Of a DNA stretch of 38,568 nucleotides, positions 1 through 7,577 are shown in pieces. The first letter of the stretch is position 1. Each line of letters begins with the position of its first letter. Source of the stretch: Lachnospiraceae bacterium (GTDB lineage: Bacteria; Bacillota; Clostridia; Lachnospirales; Lachnospiraceae); NCBI GenBank assembly GCA_024698555.1, contig JAILRI010000274.1, positions 1 to 38,568 of the forward strand, written 5' to 3'. The translations under genes were made by a program, and so were the position numbers. The notes under the pieces were generated by a model, which made no database searches, was not told where the DNA came from, and saw nothing but the letters and a program-made list of their open reading frames with translations.

Positions 1-450
1 GAAATACTTCTTGTTTCCCCAGAGATTACCTCTTTTCAAGCTGATGTATTCATCATAAGCCTGCTCAAGTATCTGTTTTTCATTTGGAAACTTGAGCAGA
101 TGCCAGGCTTCATGATACTTGTAGTACCCTGAGTCACAGAAGTATTCCTCCCTCTGTGGTTTGCTGTAATAGCTGTCGGACATCATCAGATACCAATGAA
201 CATCCTTATTGACAACATTCTGAGGCGTATTGAAGGTATAAGTGCTCTTTCCTACATACTTGATGATCTGAGCCGCTACATCCGTCTCTTCTTTAACTTC
301 CCTGAGAGCAGTCTCCTGATAATCCTCACCCTCTTCGACGGTTCCCTTCGGTAACACCCACCCCTCGTACCTGTTCTTAAAATTCTTGTACAGGAGCAGG
401 ATCTTGCCTCTGAATATAACAACACCACCACAGCTCGTTGCCTCAACCAT
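1..450 (-). CDS. Nudix hydrolase, C-terminus cut by window edge
   Basis: The frame is open from an ATG at 450 to base 1 (150 codons) and runs off the left edge, so the protein is partial. A Nudix box is visible at about residues 36-58: it begins GTVEEGE and continues into REVKEETDV, fitting GX5EX7REUXEEXGU except that the usual Gly is Asp. Nudix enzymes hydrolyse nucleoside diphosphates linked to another group; the substrate cannot be read from this sequence. The conserved WVLPKG stretch before the box is typical of MutT-like members. The ATG has AGGAGG at 461-466, ten bases upstream, and a near-perfect promoter ends just before it. An overlapping frame with an ATG at 482 has no Nudix features and is a shadow. 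It is probably transcribed alone, although no terminator separates it from the U32 gene upstream. Confidence 0.88.
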   Translation of the reverse strand, partial: MVEATSCGGVVIFRGKILLLYKNFKNRYEGWVLPKGTVEEGEDYQETALREVKEETDVAAQIIKYVGKSTYTFNTPQNVVNKDVHWYLMMSDSYYSKPQREEYFCDSGYYKYHEAWHLLKFPNEKQILEQAYDEYISLKRGNLWGNKKYF

Positions 451-497
451 ATTGGCAATTCCTCCTGTTTTTGGTGGTTCATTGATAAACTGATACC

Positions 498-526
498 ATT
501 ATAGAGGATTATTGTCCGTATGTCAA
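498..526 (-). promoter_or_regulatory. Sigma-70-type promoter of the Nudix gene
   Basis: On the minus strand TTGACA (521-526) is followed, after exactly 17 bases, by TATAAT (498-503). Both hexamers match the consensus fully. The -35 box starts only five bases past the stop codon of the U32 gene. Confidence 0.85.
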
Positions 527-531
527 GGGAA

Positions 532-3063
532 CTACTCCACTCCCTTGTAAAAATGACCTCTGGTGTACCTGAAACCGGTGCCGTTATCCCTTTCCTGTGT
601 CCGGCGTCCCTGTTCCGTCACGGTGTTTAAACTTCCGGCAGACTTCGATACAGATTTCAGGATGTCCCCCACAGTTTTTTCATCTTCAAAGGTAAAATCG
701 AATCTCAGCCGCCCGATTCCGGCCTGCATGACCTCTTCGATCCGATCCGTAGTGTTCAGACAGGACGCGTTATATATGATATTTGTACAGAAATCGCAAA
801 GCTGACGGGTTTGAAAAGAATTCCCGCAGGAATTGAGCACAGGAGCCTCCTTTGCGGCTCTTCCGTGCAGCTCCTTCAGACATCCGCCATATTTATTTTT
901 ATATATGCACTGAGCCGTTATCATAGATGGCACAAAACCGTAAATGATCATCTCCATGCATTTATCCGGGGCGGTTTCCATCATCTCCCTGACCTCAGCT
1001 AAGGTAAGTTCGGGACTTACCGTACAGCTTTGCGCCTCCGTCATATACGCGTCACGGTTCATGCAGTAGGGTATATAATCAAAATGGATACCCGCCTTTA
1101 CTTCACCGGTACGCCTTAATGATTCCAAAAGTGCCGTTTCCTCATGATTTCTCACCACAAAGCCAATATCCGGATAAAGAGCTGTAATCTCTCTCACAAG
1201 CTTAAGAAGCCGGTCATATATTCCGCTTCTGCACACATAAGGAAGTCCCAGGCTAAGCTTTACTTTTTTATTGTCCACACTTTGGAGCATCTCCCGGAGC
1301 CTGCCGGTATCCAGCCCGTTCAGGTTGATATATATCTCATCCGCTCCGCCCTCAAGCGCTCCTTTCAGCTGTTTTAAGTTCCATACGGAAGCGATCAGCG
1401 TGATGCCTTTGGCCGCCGGTTCATCACGTGAAAATATATCATCCGGTCCCTTGCGTTCCGGAATACTTTCACCGCCGCATATCCGATTCTGCCGTAACTG
1501 CGTCACGGCTCCGGGGATGCTTCTTCGCGCTGTTCCCGCATTTATAAGCGCTGCTTTCAGCTGTTCCACGCCTTCCCTGCGGAGCTGTCCGAGCTCTGAA
1601 ATCCGGACAAAGATATTATCCTCCAGCTTACATTCCCATGATACCGGATCAAAATCAGTATCCCCCAGTCTGTATATCTTGTTTTTTACCGCCTGTTCAT
1701 CAAGAGGTGCCTTATCTGCCCTGAGTGCCTTTGTCCCGTTTACGATGATCCCTGCCCTGCCGTCTGCCGTCTCCATTTCAAGTCTTAAGGGTTCGCCTGC
1801 TGCCGCCTTAAAACTCATCCTGACCGGAACTTTTAAATTCTTTTCGATATATTCCTTTCTGATCGCCGAAAGCAGTGCCTCGCAACGCGTTCTGAACACC
1901 TTATCGCCTTTAACTGCGAGCCGTTCCTTCATAGTCAGACACCTTAAAATGCCTGTCTCTGTTTTTCCGGCTTCATTTCCGCTGCCTATCGTAAATTCAT
2001 AGATCTTCTCATTACCGCGCCGTATTTCGATCACATCGCCCGGATAGACCTCACGTTCAACTCTGATCAGCGCTTCCCTTCCGGAAGTCTTTACCACCGC
2101 GCCTATCGCGACGCCGCTGTGATTGGGTCTTTCCAGGCTCATCATATCTCTCCCGTTGTGAGCGTGCAGATAGCCTTTATTAAACCCGCCTCTGTTATAC
2201 AGCTCCGGAAGTATATCCCGCCCGGTCATCCCAGACTCTCTAAGAGCAGGAAAGATATAAGCCTCAGCCTCCTTCGTTCCATAAAATGCGTCGATTGCCT
2301 GTCTGTAAACAGCCACAGTGCCTGCAGTGTATTCCGGGCTTTTCATACGCCCCTCGATCTTCAGTGAATCGATTCCCGCTTCTATGAGCTCACCGATACT
2401 GTCCAGCAGGCACTGATCCTTAGGTGAGAGCAGAAAGCTGTCATCATACTGCTTGCGGCACGCCTGGGCACAGCGTCCGCGGTTGCCGCTTCTTTCTCCG
2501 ATATTGGAGCTCATGAGGCACAGTCCGGAGCAGCTCATGCATAATGCTCCGTGAATAAATACCTCTATCTCCAGTTCTGTGCCTTTGCGGAATCTTTTGA
2601 GTTCCTCCAGACTCAGTTCCCTGGCAGCCACCACCCTGTCTATCTGAGGATAGCGGGCGTGGAGAAGATTGGCGCCTTCAGCCATAGTGACTGCCGCCTG
2701 CGTACTTACATGGATCGGCAGGTCTGGAAACAGTTCCCCAAGCCTTTTCATGACTCCGGTATCCTGTACTATCACGGCGTCTATCCCCGCAAGGCAGATG
2801 GGAGCCACAAACCGTTCCAGTTCCTCATCAAGTTCTCTGTCTTTCAGTAGTGTGTTGAGGGCCAGATATATCTTTTTTCCGTAAAAATGACAGAAATCTA
2901 TGCTTTCCTTCATACCGGCCGAATCCGGGTTATCCGCGTATGCGCGCGCACTAAAAAGGGCGCCGCCCATATAAACGGCGTCAGCGCCCGCATTTACCGC
3001 AGCCCTTAATGAATCGAAGGATCCTGCCGGTGCAAGTAATTCCGCTTTTTTAACTCTGTTCAT
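532..3063 (-). CDS. Peptidase U32 family protein, RlhA-like
   Basis: This is an 843-residue protein with the U32 fold start LLAPAGSFDSLRAAV at residues 10-24 and the family signature at about 166-186 (EVFIHGALCMSCSGLC), followed by further cysteines (RGRCAQAC). A second U32-like half with the motif CDFCTNIIYNASC lies near residue 765. Single U32 proteins are about 400 residues; this long form matches the RlhA/YdcP type that carries an extra DUF3656-like middle region. Characterised relatives (RlhA, TrhP) take part in hydroxylation of 23S rRNA or tRNA rather than proteolysis, using conserved cysteines. RNA modification is therefore my preferred role, by inference. The gene starts 12 bases after zapA with only a weak ribosome binding site, which suggests translational coupling to zapA. 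Confidence 0.87.
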   Translation of the reverse strand: MNRVKKAELLAPAGSFDSLRAAVNAGADAVYMGGALFSARAYADNPDSAGMKESIDFCHFYGKKIYLALNTLLKDRELDEELERFVAPICLAGIDAVIVQDTGVMKRLGELFPDLPIHVSTQAAVTMAEGANLLHARYPQIDRVVAARELSLEELKRFRKGTELEIEVFIHGALCMSCSGLCLMSSNIGERSGNRGRCAQACRKQYDDSFLLSPKDQCLLDSIGELIEAGIDSLKIEGRMKSPEYTAGTVAVYRQAIDAFYGTKEAEAYIFPALRESGMTGRDILPELYNRGGFNKGYLHAHNGRDMMSLERPNHSGVAIGAVVKTSGREALIRVEREVYPGDVIEIRRGNEKIYEFTIGSGNEAGKTETGILRCLTMKERLAVKGDKVFRTRCEALLSAIRKEYIEKNLKVPVRMSFKAAAGEPLRLEMETADGRAGIIVNGTKALRADKAPLDEQAVKNKIYRLGDTDFDPVSWECKLEDNIFVRISELGQLRREGVEQLKAALINAGTARRSIPGAVTQLRQNRICGGESIPERKGPDDIFSRDEPAAKGITLIASVWNLKQLKGALEGGADEIYINLNGLDTGRLREMLQSVDNKKVKLSLGLPYVCRSGIYDRLLKLVREITALYPDIGFVVRNHEETALLESLRRTGEVKAGIHFDYIPYCMNRDAYMTEAQSCTVSPELTLAEVREMMETAPDKCMEMIIYGFVPSMITAQCIYKNKYGGCLKELHGRAAKEAPVLNSCGNSFQTRQLCDFCTNIIYNASCLNTTDRIEEVMQAGIGRLRFDFTFEDEKTVGDILKSVSKSAGSLNTVTEQGRRTQERDNGTGFRYTRGHFYKGVE

Positions 3064-3075
3064 GTCTTATCTTAC

Positions 3076-3522
3076 TCATTTTCTTGTCATCTTCACAACA
3101 TTTGATCCCTTGCCGCGCTCGGAATCAAGTTCAGTTTCCAGCCTCACGTTCTTCTTCTGTTCGTCGATGACATCACCCTTTAAGCGCTCTATTTCGCCTT
3201 CTGCCTTCTCCAGCTTTTCCCTGAGCGCGATAATATCATGCTTCAGCTGATAAATCTCACTGCTCTTTTCATCGCTGTCGGTCTCCGAATCCTCGTAGCG
3301 CCTCTTGATCTTGAAGTATTCGTCGGCCAGATTTATCTGAAGCAGGATACTGCGCATATCGCTGTCCATGCCTCTGTAGGAATCCATGCTCTTCAGCTCG
3401 GCGATCTTATTGTTTATAAATGCGGCCACCTTCTGAAGATATTCTTCGCTTTCAAAACCCATGAGCTTATATCTCTTGCCGCCGATTATAACCTCTGTGT
3501 CATTACGTTTGCCTAACGCCAT
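3076..3522 (-). CDS. zapA: Cell division protein ZapA
   Basis: The product is 148 residues starting MALGKRND. The first ~90 residues have the ZapA pattern: a beta strand with VIIGGKRYKLMG, then helices with YLQKVAAFINNKIAEL and MRSILLQINLADEYFK. A long, highly charged coiled coil follows. ZapA binds FtsZ and stabilises the Z ring at midcell. A longer frame reaches 3555, but the ATG at 3522 has GAGGAG at 3529-3534, six bases upstream, and the promoter's predicted transcription start falls at about 3555, so the shorter start is used here. The coiled-coil tail is longer than in the ~100-residue Gram-negative ZapA, as is common in Clostridia. It leads a two-gene unit with the U32 gene. Confidence 0.85.
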   Translation of the reverse strand: MALGKRNDTEVIIGGKRYKLMGFESEEYLQKVAAFINNKIAELKSMDSYRGMDSDMRSILLQINLADEYFKIKRRYEDSETDSDEKSSEIYQLKHDIIALREKLEKAEGEIERLKGDVIDEQKKNVRLETELDSERGKGSNVVKMTRK

Positions 3523-3561
3523 ATACTTCTCCTCATTAAACGAAACTGTCAGCATAACCCA

Positions 3562-3590
3562 ATAATAAATACGGAGCGGATTCTTGTCAA
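3562..3590 (-). promoter_or_regulatory. Promoter of zapA-U32 unit
   Basis: Minus-strand TTGACA (3585-3590), a 17-base spacer, then TATTAT (3562-3567). It lies directly behind the argH stop codon and rules out the longer zapA start. Confidence 0.82.
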
Positions 3591-3597
3591 CAGTTAA

Positions 3598-4971
3598 TTA
3601 ACCGGCCAGATACTTTTCACAGGCTTCGATCTCAGCTTCCATGGCCTTAAGTCCGGGCGCTCCCACAGTGTTGCGGCGCTGTACACATGTCCTGACAGCA
3701 ATAGCCTCATATATATCATCATCGATCACCGGCGAAACCGATCTGTACTCATCGAGTCCCAGATCATCAAGAGCGATCCCGCGTTCTATGCACATAAGCA
3801 CCAGCCGTCCGACCAGTCCGTGTGCGTCACGGAACGGGATTCCCTTGCCGACCAGATAATCAGCCACATCGGTAGCATTCGTAAAACCGCCTGCTGCGCT
3901 TTTTTCCATTATTTCCCTGTTAAACCGCGTTGTTGCCAGCATATCGTTAAACAGTTTTACACAGTTGATGCAGGTGTCGGAGGCGTCAAAGAATACCTCC
4001 TTGTCCTCCTGCATGTCCTTATTGTATGCCAGCGGTATCCCTTTAAGCGTGGTAAGAAGCGACATAAGCGCGCCGTATACACGTCCTGTCTTTCCCCTGA
4101 CCAGCTCCGCTATGTCCGGATTTTTTTTCTGCGGCATGATACTGCTGCCGGTGGAATATGCGTCGTCCAGCTCGATAAACCTGTATTCGTTGGAATTCCA
4201 GATAATGATCTCCTCACTGAACCGGGACAGATGCATCATGATCGTGGAAAGCGCTGAGAGTATCTCTATCAGATAATCCCTGTCAGAAACCGAATCCATG
4301 CTGTTAAGGGTCGGTCCGTCGAAATCAAGTAACTCAGCAGTATATGCGCGATCCAGCGGATACGTGGTACCGGCCAGCGCTCCGGCTCCGAGAGGACAAT
4401 AGTTCATACGCTGCCTTATATCGGATATTCTCCCCCTGTCGCGTTTAAACATCTCAAAATAGGCTCCCAGATGATGAGCCAGCGTCACCGGCTGAGCCTT
4501 CTGCAGATGCGTAAATCCTGGCATATAAGTATCCTTATGCTCTTTCATGAGCTTCAGCAGTGTCTTAAGAAGTGTCTTTAATGCCGCGTCCAGATCATCT
4601 GCATAATCCCTAGCGTACAGTCTCATGTCCAGAGCTACCTGGTCATTGCGGCTGCGTCCGGTATGGAGCTTCTTGCCCGTATCACCGATACGCCTGATCA
4701 GTTCGGTCTCCATGAAGCTGTGGATGTCGTCACACGCCTCATCAACAGTCAGTTTTCCGTTGTCTATGTCATCCTTTATATCTGAAAGAGCCGCCGCTAT
4801 CGTATCGGCTTCACCCACAGTGATGATCCCCTGCTTTCCAAGCATCCTTACATGAGCTATGCTGCCGCGGATATCCTGGGCATACAGCCGTTTGTCAAAC
4901 CCGATAGAAGCGTTAAACGCAAAGACCTGCGAATCCGTATCGGCTGTAAACCGTCCTCCCCATAAATTCAT
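3598..4971 (-). CDS. argH: Argininosuccinate lyase
   Basis: The 457-residue protein begins MNLWGGRF, the usual ArgH start. It carries the fumarase/aspartase superfamily signature GSSIMPQKKNPD, with the catalytic serine in the mobile loop, plus the ArgH stretches HTGRSRNDQVALDMRL and PGFTHLQKAQPVTLAHH. The enzyme splits argininosuccinate to arginine and fumarate, the last step of arginine synthesis, and acts as a cytosolic homotetramer. A longer frame reaches 5031, but GGAGG sits eight bases upstream of the ATG at 4971, the longer form would place 20 odd residues before the conserved start, and the predicted transcript begins near 4996. Other arginine genes such as argG are not in the window, so argH appears to be transcribed alone. 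Confidence 0.96.
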   Translation of the reverse strand: MNLWGGRFTADTDSQVFAFNASIGFDKRLYAQDIRGSIAHVRMLGKQGIITVGEADTIAAALSDIKDDIDNGKLTVDEACDDIHSFMETELIRRIGDTGKKLHTGRSRNDQVALDMRLYARDYADDLDAALKTLLKTLLKLMKEHKDTYMPGFTHLQKAQPVTLAHHLGAYFEMFKRDRGRISDIRQRMNYCPLGAGALAGTTYPLDRAYTAELLDFDGPTLNSMDSVSDRDYLIEILSALSTIMMHLSRFSEEIIIWNSNEYRFIELDDAYSTGSSIMPQKKNPDIAELVRGKTGRVYGALMSLLTTLKGIPLAYNKDMQEDKEVFFDASDTCINCVKLFNDMLATTRFNREIMEKSAAGGFTNATDVADYLVGKGIPFRDAHGLVGRLVLMCIERGIALDDLGLDEYRSVSPVIDDDIYEAIAVRTCVQRRNTVGAPGLKAMEAEIEACEKYLAG

Positions 4972-5002
4972 CCTCATTTCCTCCATAAGCAGATATACAT
5001 CA

Positions 5003-5031
5003 AGTATAATTTCAGATGCCGATTTTTGCAA
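5003..5031 (-). promoter_or_regulatory. Probable argH promoter
   Basis: Minus-strand TTGCAA (5026-5031), 17 bases, then TATACT (5003-5008). The predicted leader is about 25 bases. No obvious ARG box (ArgR operator) is visible next to it. Confidence 0.65.
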
Positions 5032-5047
5032 CTGTTTTTATAATCAT

Positions 5048-5088
5048 AAAAGGCAGAAACCGGATTGAAGTTCAAGTTTCTGCCTTTT
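5048..5088 (-). terminator. Intrinsic terminator of the SH3 protein gene
   Basis: A perfect 13-bp stem (5048-5060 with 5076-5088, AAAAGGCAGAAAC arms) closes a 15-base loop. It lies 10 bases past the stop codon of the SH3-domain gene. The minus-strand side ends in TTTT and then an AT-rich run. The stem is followed by Ts on the other strand as well. Confidence 0.8.
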
Positions 5089-5098
5089 AGATCATTTT

Positions 5099-6133
5099 TT
5101 ATCTTCTGGTACTGGTTCTGCGGCGGTTGCGCCTGCGGGCTATAGCCTGATCCTCTTCGTCAACGATCTTCAGTTCACGGCGGGCAACCAGCTGATCCTT
5201 CTTTAAGAAACGCATATCATTGCCGAACCTTACTTCTATCAGCTTGACATCTGAGTTATCGTATACCTCACCCTCACCGTAGATGGTATGATATACTATA
5301 TCATGCTCCTGAAGACGCTCGATGGCATCTCTTAAAGCTCTCTTGTCATCGGGTTCGCCGCCCTGGTCAAATCCGTCCTGTTCATCGTCTGCGTCATCAT
5401 AGGAATTGCGATAGTAAACTTCGCTTCTGTTCTCCCTGACAGTCCTGTCAACGTCCCCTCTCTTGATCTGGGGAACCTTCTTGCCCACGTTGCCTTTTCC
5501 GTCATCCAGACGCACCTTGCGAAGCGAATCGATCTTCTTTGAGGCAGAGTTCCTGCCGCCCGAACGGTCTTTTAAGATCTTGTAGACCATGAGCGCGATG
5601 AAAGCAACTATTCCCACTATGACCACTATAAGAATGGCTTTCATGACGCCGCTCTTATCATTGGGTGTTTCGGTCTGCTCAGGGATCAGCGGCTGTGTAG
5701 GCTGAGCGCTTACGGCCGGCTCTTCGGTGGGCTCAGCAGGAACCGGAGTCGGCGTCGCGGTAGGCATAGGCGTAGGCGAAGGCGTGATCACCTGATCCTC
5801 AAGCTTGGAAATATATGAACTCGTGGAGAATCCCTCGTACTCCTTGCCGTTGCGGGTAACTCTCACGTGATACCAGACCTTGCCTGATGAAGCTACCGCT
5901 TCGTCAAGAATGATAACGTCTTCCTGCGCGTCCAGCTGCAGATTTGTAGTCTTATCTTCAAGAACGACCTTGTCATATTCCTCGCCCGGTCCGGTCCTTA
6001 CATTGACCCTGGCAGTCGTTACACCTTTATAATGAACCCAGTCGGTACCCTCATCCTCGGCATGAGCCTGTGTAAGCCCAAGTCCGGCGAGCAGGACCGT
6101 GAGTATTAATAATAGAAACAGTTTCTTTTTCAT
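5099..6133 (-). CDS. Membrane-anchored SH3 protein with UvrD-like C-terminal module
   Basis: The 344-residue product starts MKKKLFLLLILTVLLAG, a signal peptide or anchor with a likely cleavage after AHA (residue ~26). A bacterial SH3 domain follows at about 32-110 (VTTARVNVRTGPGEEYDKV), then a Pro/Thr-rich linker (SPTPMPTATPTPVP), a membrane helix at about 164-184 (AILIVVIVGIVAFIALMVY) and a basic cytoplasmic part. Near the C-terminus, HDIVYHTIYGEGEVYD followed by VRFGNDMRFL resembles the small Tudor-like domain at the end of UvrD/PcrA helicases. SH3 domains often bind cell wall, so a sensor or linker between wall and cytoplasm is possible; that is inference. The start at 6133 has GGAGG ten bases upstream; a frame reaching 6175 begins before the predicted transcript. 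Confidence 0.75.
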   Translation of the reverse strand: MKKKLFLLLILTVLLAGLGLTQAHAEDEGTDWVHYKGVTTARVNVRTGPGEEYDKVVLEDKTTNLQLDAQEDVIILDEAVASSGKVWYHVRVTRNGKEYEGFSTSSYISKLEDQVITPSPTPMPTATPTPVPAEPTEEPAVSAQPTQPLIPEQTETPNDKSGVMKAILIVVIVGIVAFIALMVYKILKDRSGGRNSASKKIDSLRKVRLDDGKGNVGKKVPQIKRGDVDRTVRENRSEVYYRNSYDDADDEQDGFDQGGEPDDKRALRDAIERLQEHDIVYHTIYGEGEVYDNSDVKLIEVRFGNDMRFLKKDQLVARRELKIVDEEDQAIARRRNRRRTSTRR

Positions 6134-6157
6134 CCCGGTACTTCCTCCATAAATGGT

Positions 6158-6186
6158 ATTATACCAATATCTCAAAATTAAGTCAA
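6158..6186 (-). promoter_or_regulatory. Promoter of the SH3 protein gene
   Basis: Minus-strand TTGACT (6181-6186), 17 bases, TATAAT (6158-6163), with TGG just before the -10 box (extended -10). The -10 box is the centre of the palindrome GGTATTATACC (6155-6165). Confidence 0.83.
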
Positions 6187-6200
6187 ACGAAAAACTAAAA

Positions 6201-7550
6201 CTACATATCTGCCATCGACACCAGCATCACCTGTTCCTCTTTGGCCTGCCTGGTAAGCTCGGGTGTAAATCCCGACTTTGAGAAAATGCACATCTTGGAA
6301 GGCTTTATTCCCGCCTCTTCGGAAAGCCTGATCATCTCATCATATTTTTCAATTCCCGCTTTTCTGTCGGAATAAGCGCATATCGCTACGATGATATTGT
6401 CCTCACCGTCCATACCCACGACATCCAGGATACCGTTCTTGCCGAACCAGTAATGCCATTCGCTGTAATTCTTTCCAAGCTTCCTGTATTTTGACATCAG
6501 ATCCAGATACTCCCTGCTGACCTCCGCGAAGGGGCTGCGCATGTAACGGTCAAAATCCGGAAGGACTATGTCGTTATAAACCGCTTTTCCCTCACCCTGC
6601 TCAATACGCGAAACATTCGGAAATACAAAGGCATAATAAAAATTCAGGAAATTATCCTTTATCCTGTACAGTCCTTTTTTGGTATTTTCGCTGTTGCGGA
6701 CACTCACGGAAAATACTTTCTCCACCACATCCATCTCAATAAGGTTTTTAATGTAAACGCTTATCTTGGCACGGTTAAACCCGGTATACTCATAAATGTC
6801 ATTGAGTTTGTATCTTCCGCTGGCCAGAGCCGTAAGGATCGTATTATACGCGCTCAGTTCACGTAGTTCGAGCTTGAGCTGGTATTCCGCTTCGTTTTTC
6901 AGAATACTGTCATGCTGAAAGAACAGATTCAGCATATTTTCCCTTATACGCCTGTTTTCCTGCCACAGCTTCAGGTATTTGGGAACACCGCCCAAAAGAG
7001 CCCTGATCACCACACAGTCGGAAGCCGAGGATTTGGGGAACCACAGCACCGTCTCGGCAAAGCTCAGTTCCTTCAGCTTAATGATACCGGTGATCTCCCT
7101 GGAAAACTCCTTATACTCCGATATCATCGAGTTTTCAACCCAGTTAACCGATGACGATAACAGCAACAGCATGAATCTGCCGTATTTTTGCTCATTGCCG
7201 GTTATCTCCAGCAGCACCTTAGGCAGCTTCTCGTTCATCGCGAAATGGAATTCGTCAATGATAAATACCTTTTTGGCTTTTGCGGCGGTTTTCAAGGTAT
7301 CATTATCGCCGTCCGATTCCGGGCTTCCCGCTCCCATGCATTTTTCAAAGAGCTCATCAAGCCTGTTCTCCTGCTCCGCCTCACTTACCTGTACGGACTG
7401 GTAGTAGAAAAACTCCTTCCCCTCACTGAACTGAAGAGCGAGCGCGGTCTTTCCGATCCCTTCTCTTCCGTAAAGCACCAGAAGATTGCTGTGATCACTC
7501 GCGTATATGGTTTCCAGCTGCTTTAGTTCTTCCTTCCTCCCGATAAACAT
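6201..7550 (-). CDS. AAA ATPase with DUF234-type C-terminus
   Basis: The product is 449 residues. The N-terminal third is an archaeal-type AAA ATPase: MFIGRKEELKQLE lead-in, Walker A GREGIGKT at about 29-36 and Walker B VFIIDEFH at about 94-101. A winged-helix segment follows (YKLNDIYEYTGFNRAKISVYIKNL split across ~243-266), then a DUF234 region, a PD-(D/E)XK nuclease relative, at ~320-449. In that region the expected ELD and ECK catalytic motifs read ILD (GILDVVGM) and AIC (IIVAICAY), so nuclease activity is doubtful. The biological role of this family is not established. The ATG at 7550 has GGAGG four bases upstream, and it lies 27 bases after argS, so co-transcription with argS and mgtE is likely. 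Confidence 0.8.
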   Translation of the reverse strand: MFIGRKEELKQLETIYASDHSNLLVLYGREGIGKTALALQFSEGKEFFYYQSVQVSEAEQENRLDELFEKCMGAGSPESDGDNDTLKTAAKAKKVFIIDEFHFAMNEKLPKVLLEITGNEQKYGRFMLLLLSSSVNWVENSMISEYKEFSREITGIIKLKELSFAETVLWFPKSSASDCVVIRALLGGVPKYLKLWQENRRIRENMLNLFFQHDSILKNEAEYQLKLELRELSAYNTILTALASGRYKLNDIYEYTGFNRAKISVYIKNLIEMDVVEKVFSVSVRNSENTKKGLYRIKDNFLNFYYAFVFPNVSRIEQGEGKAVYNDIVLPDFDRYMRSPFAEVSREYLDLMSKYRKLGKNYSEWHYWFGKNGILDVVGMDGEDNIIVAICAYSDRKAGIEKYDEMIRLSEEAGIKPSKMCIFSKSGFTPELTRQAKEEQVMLVSMADM

Positions 7551-7577
7551 AAGTCCTCCGAAATAAAAGAAATATTA

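Noticed and set aside
276-482. 68-codon minus-strand frame starting at an ATG at 482
   Set aside because: It overlaps the Nudix gene in another frame, has arginine/cysteine-rich composition and no family match; the Nudix frame carries the full motif and a proper ribosome site.
1271-2002. 243-codon plus-strand frame
   Set aside because: Serine/proline-rich antisense shadow of the U32 gene with no ribosome site or promoter.
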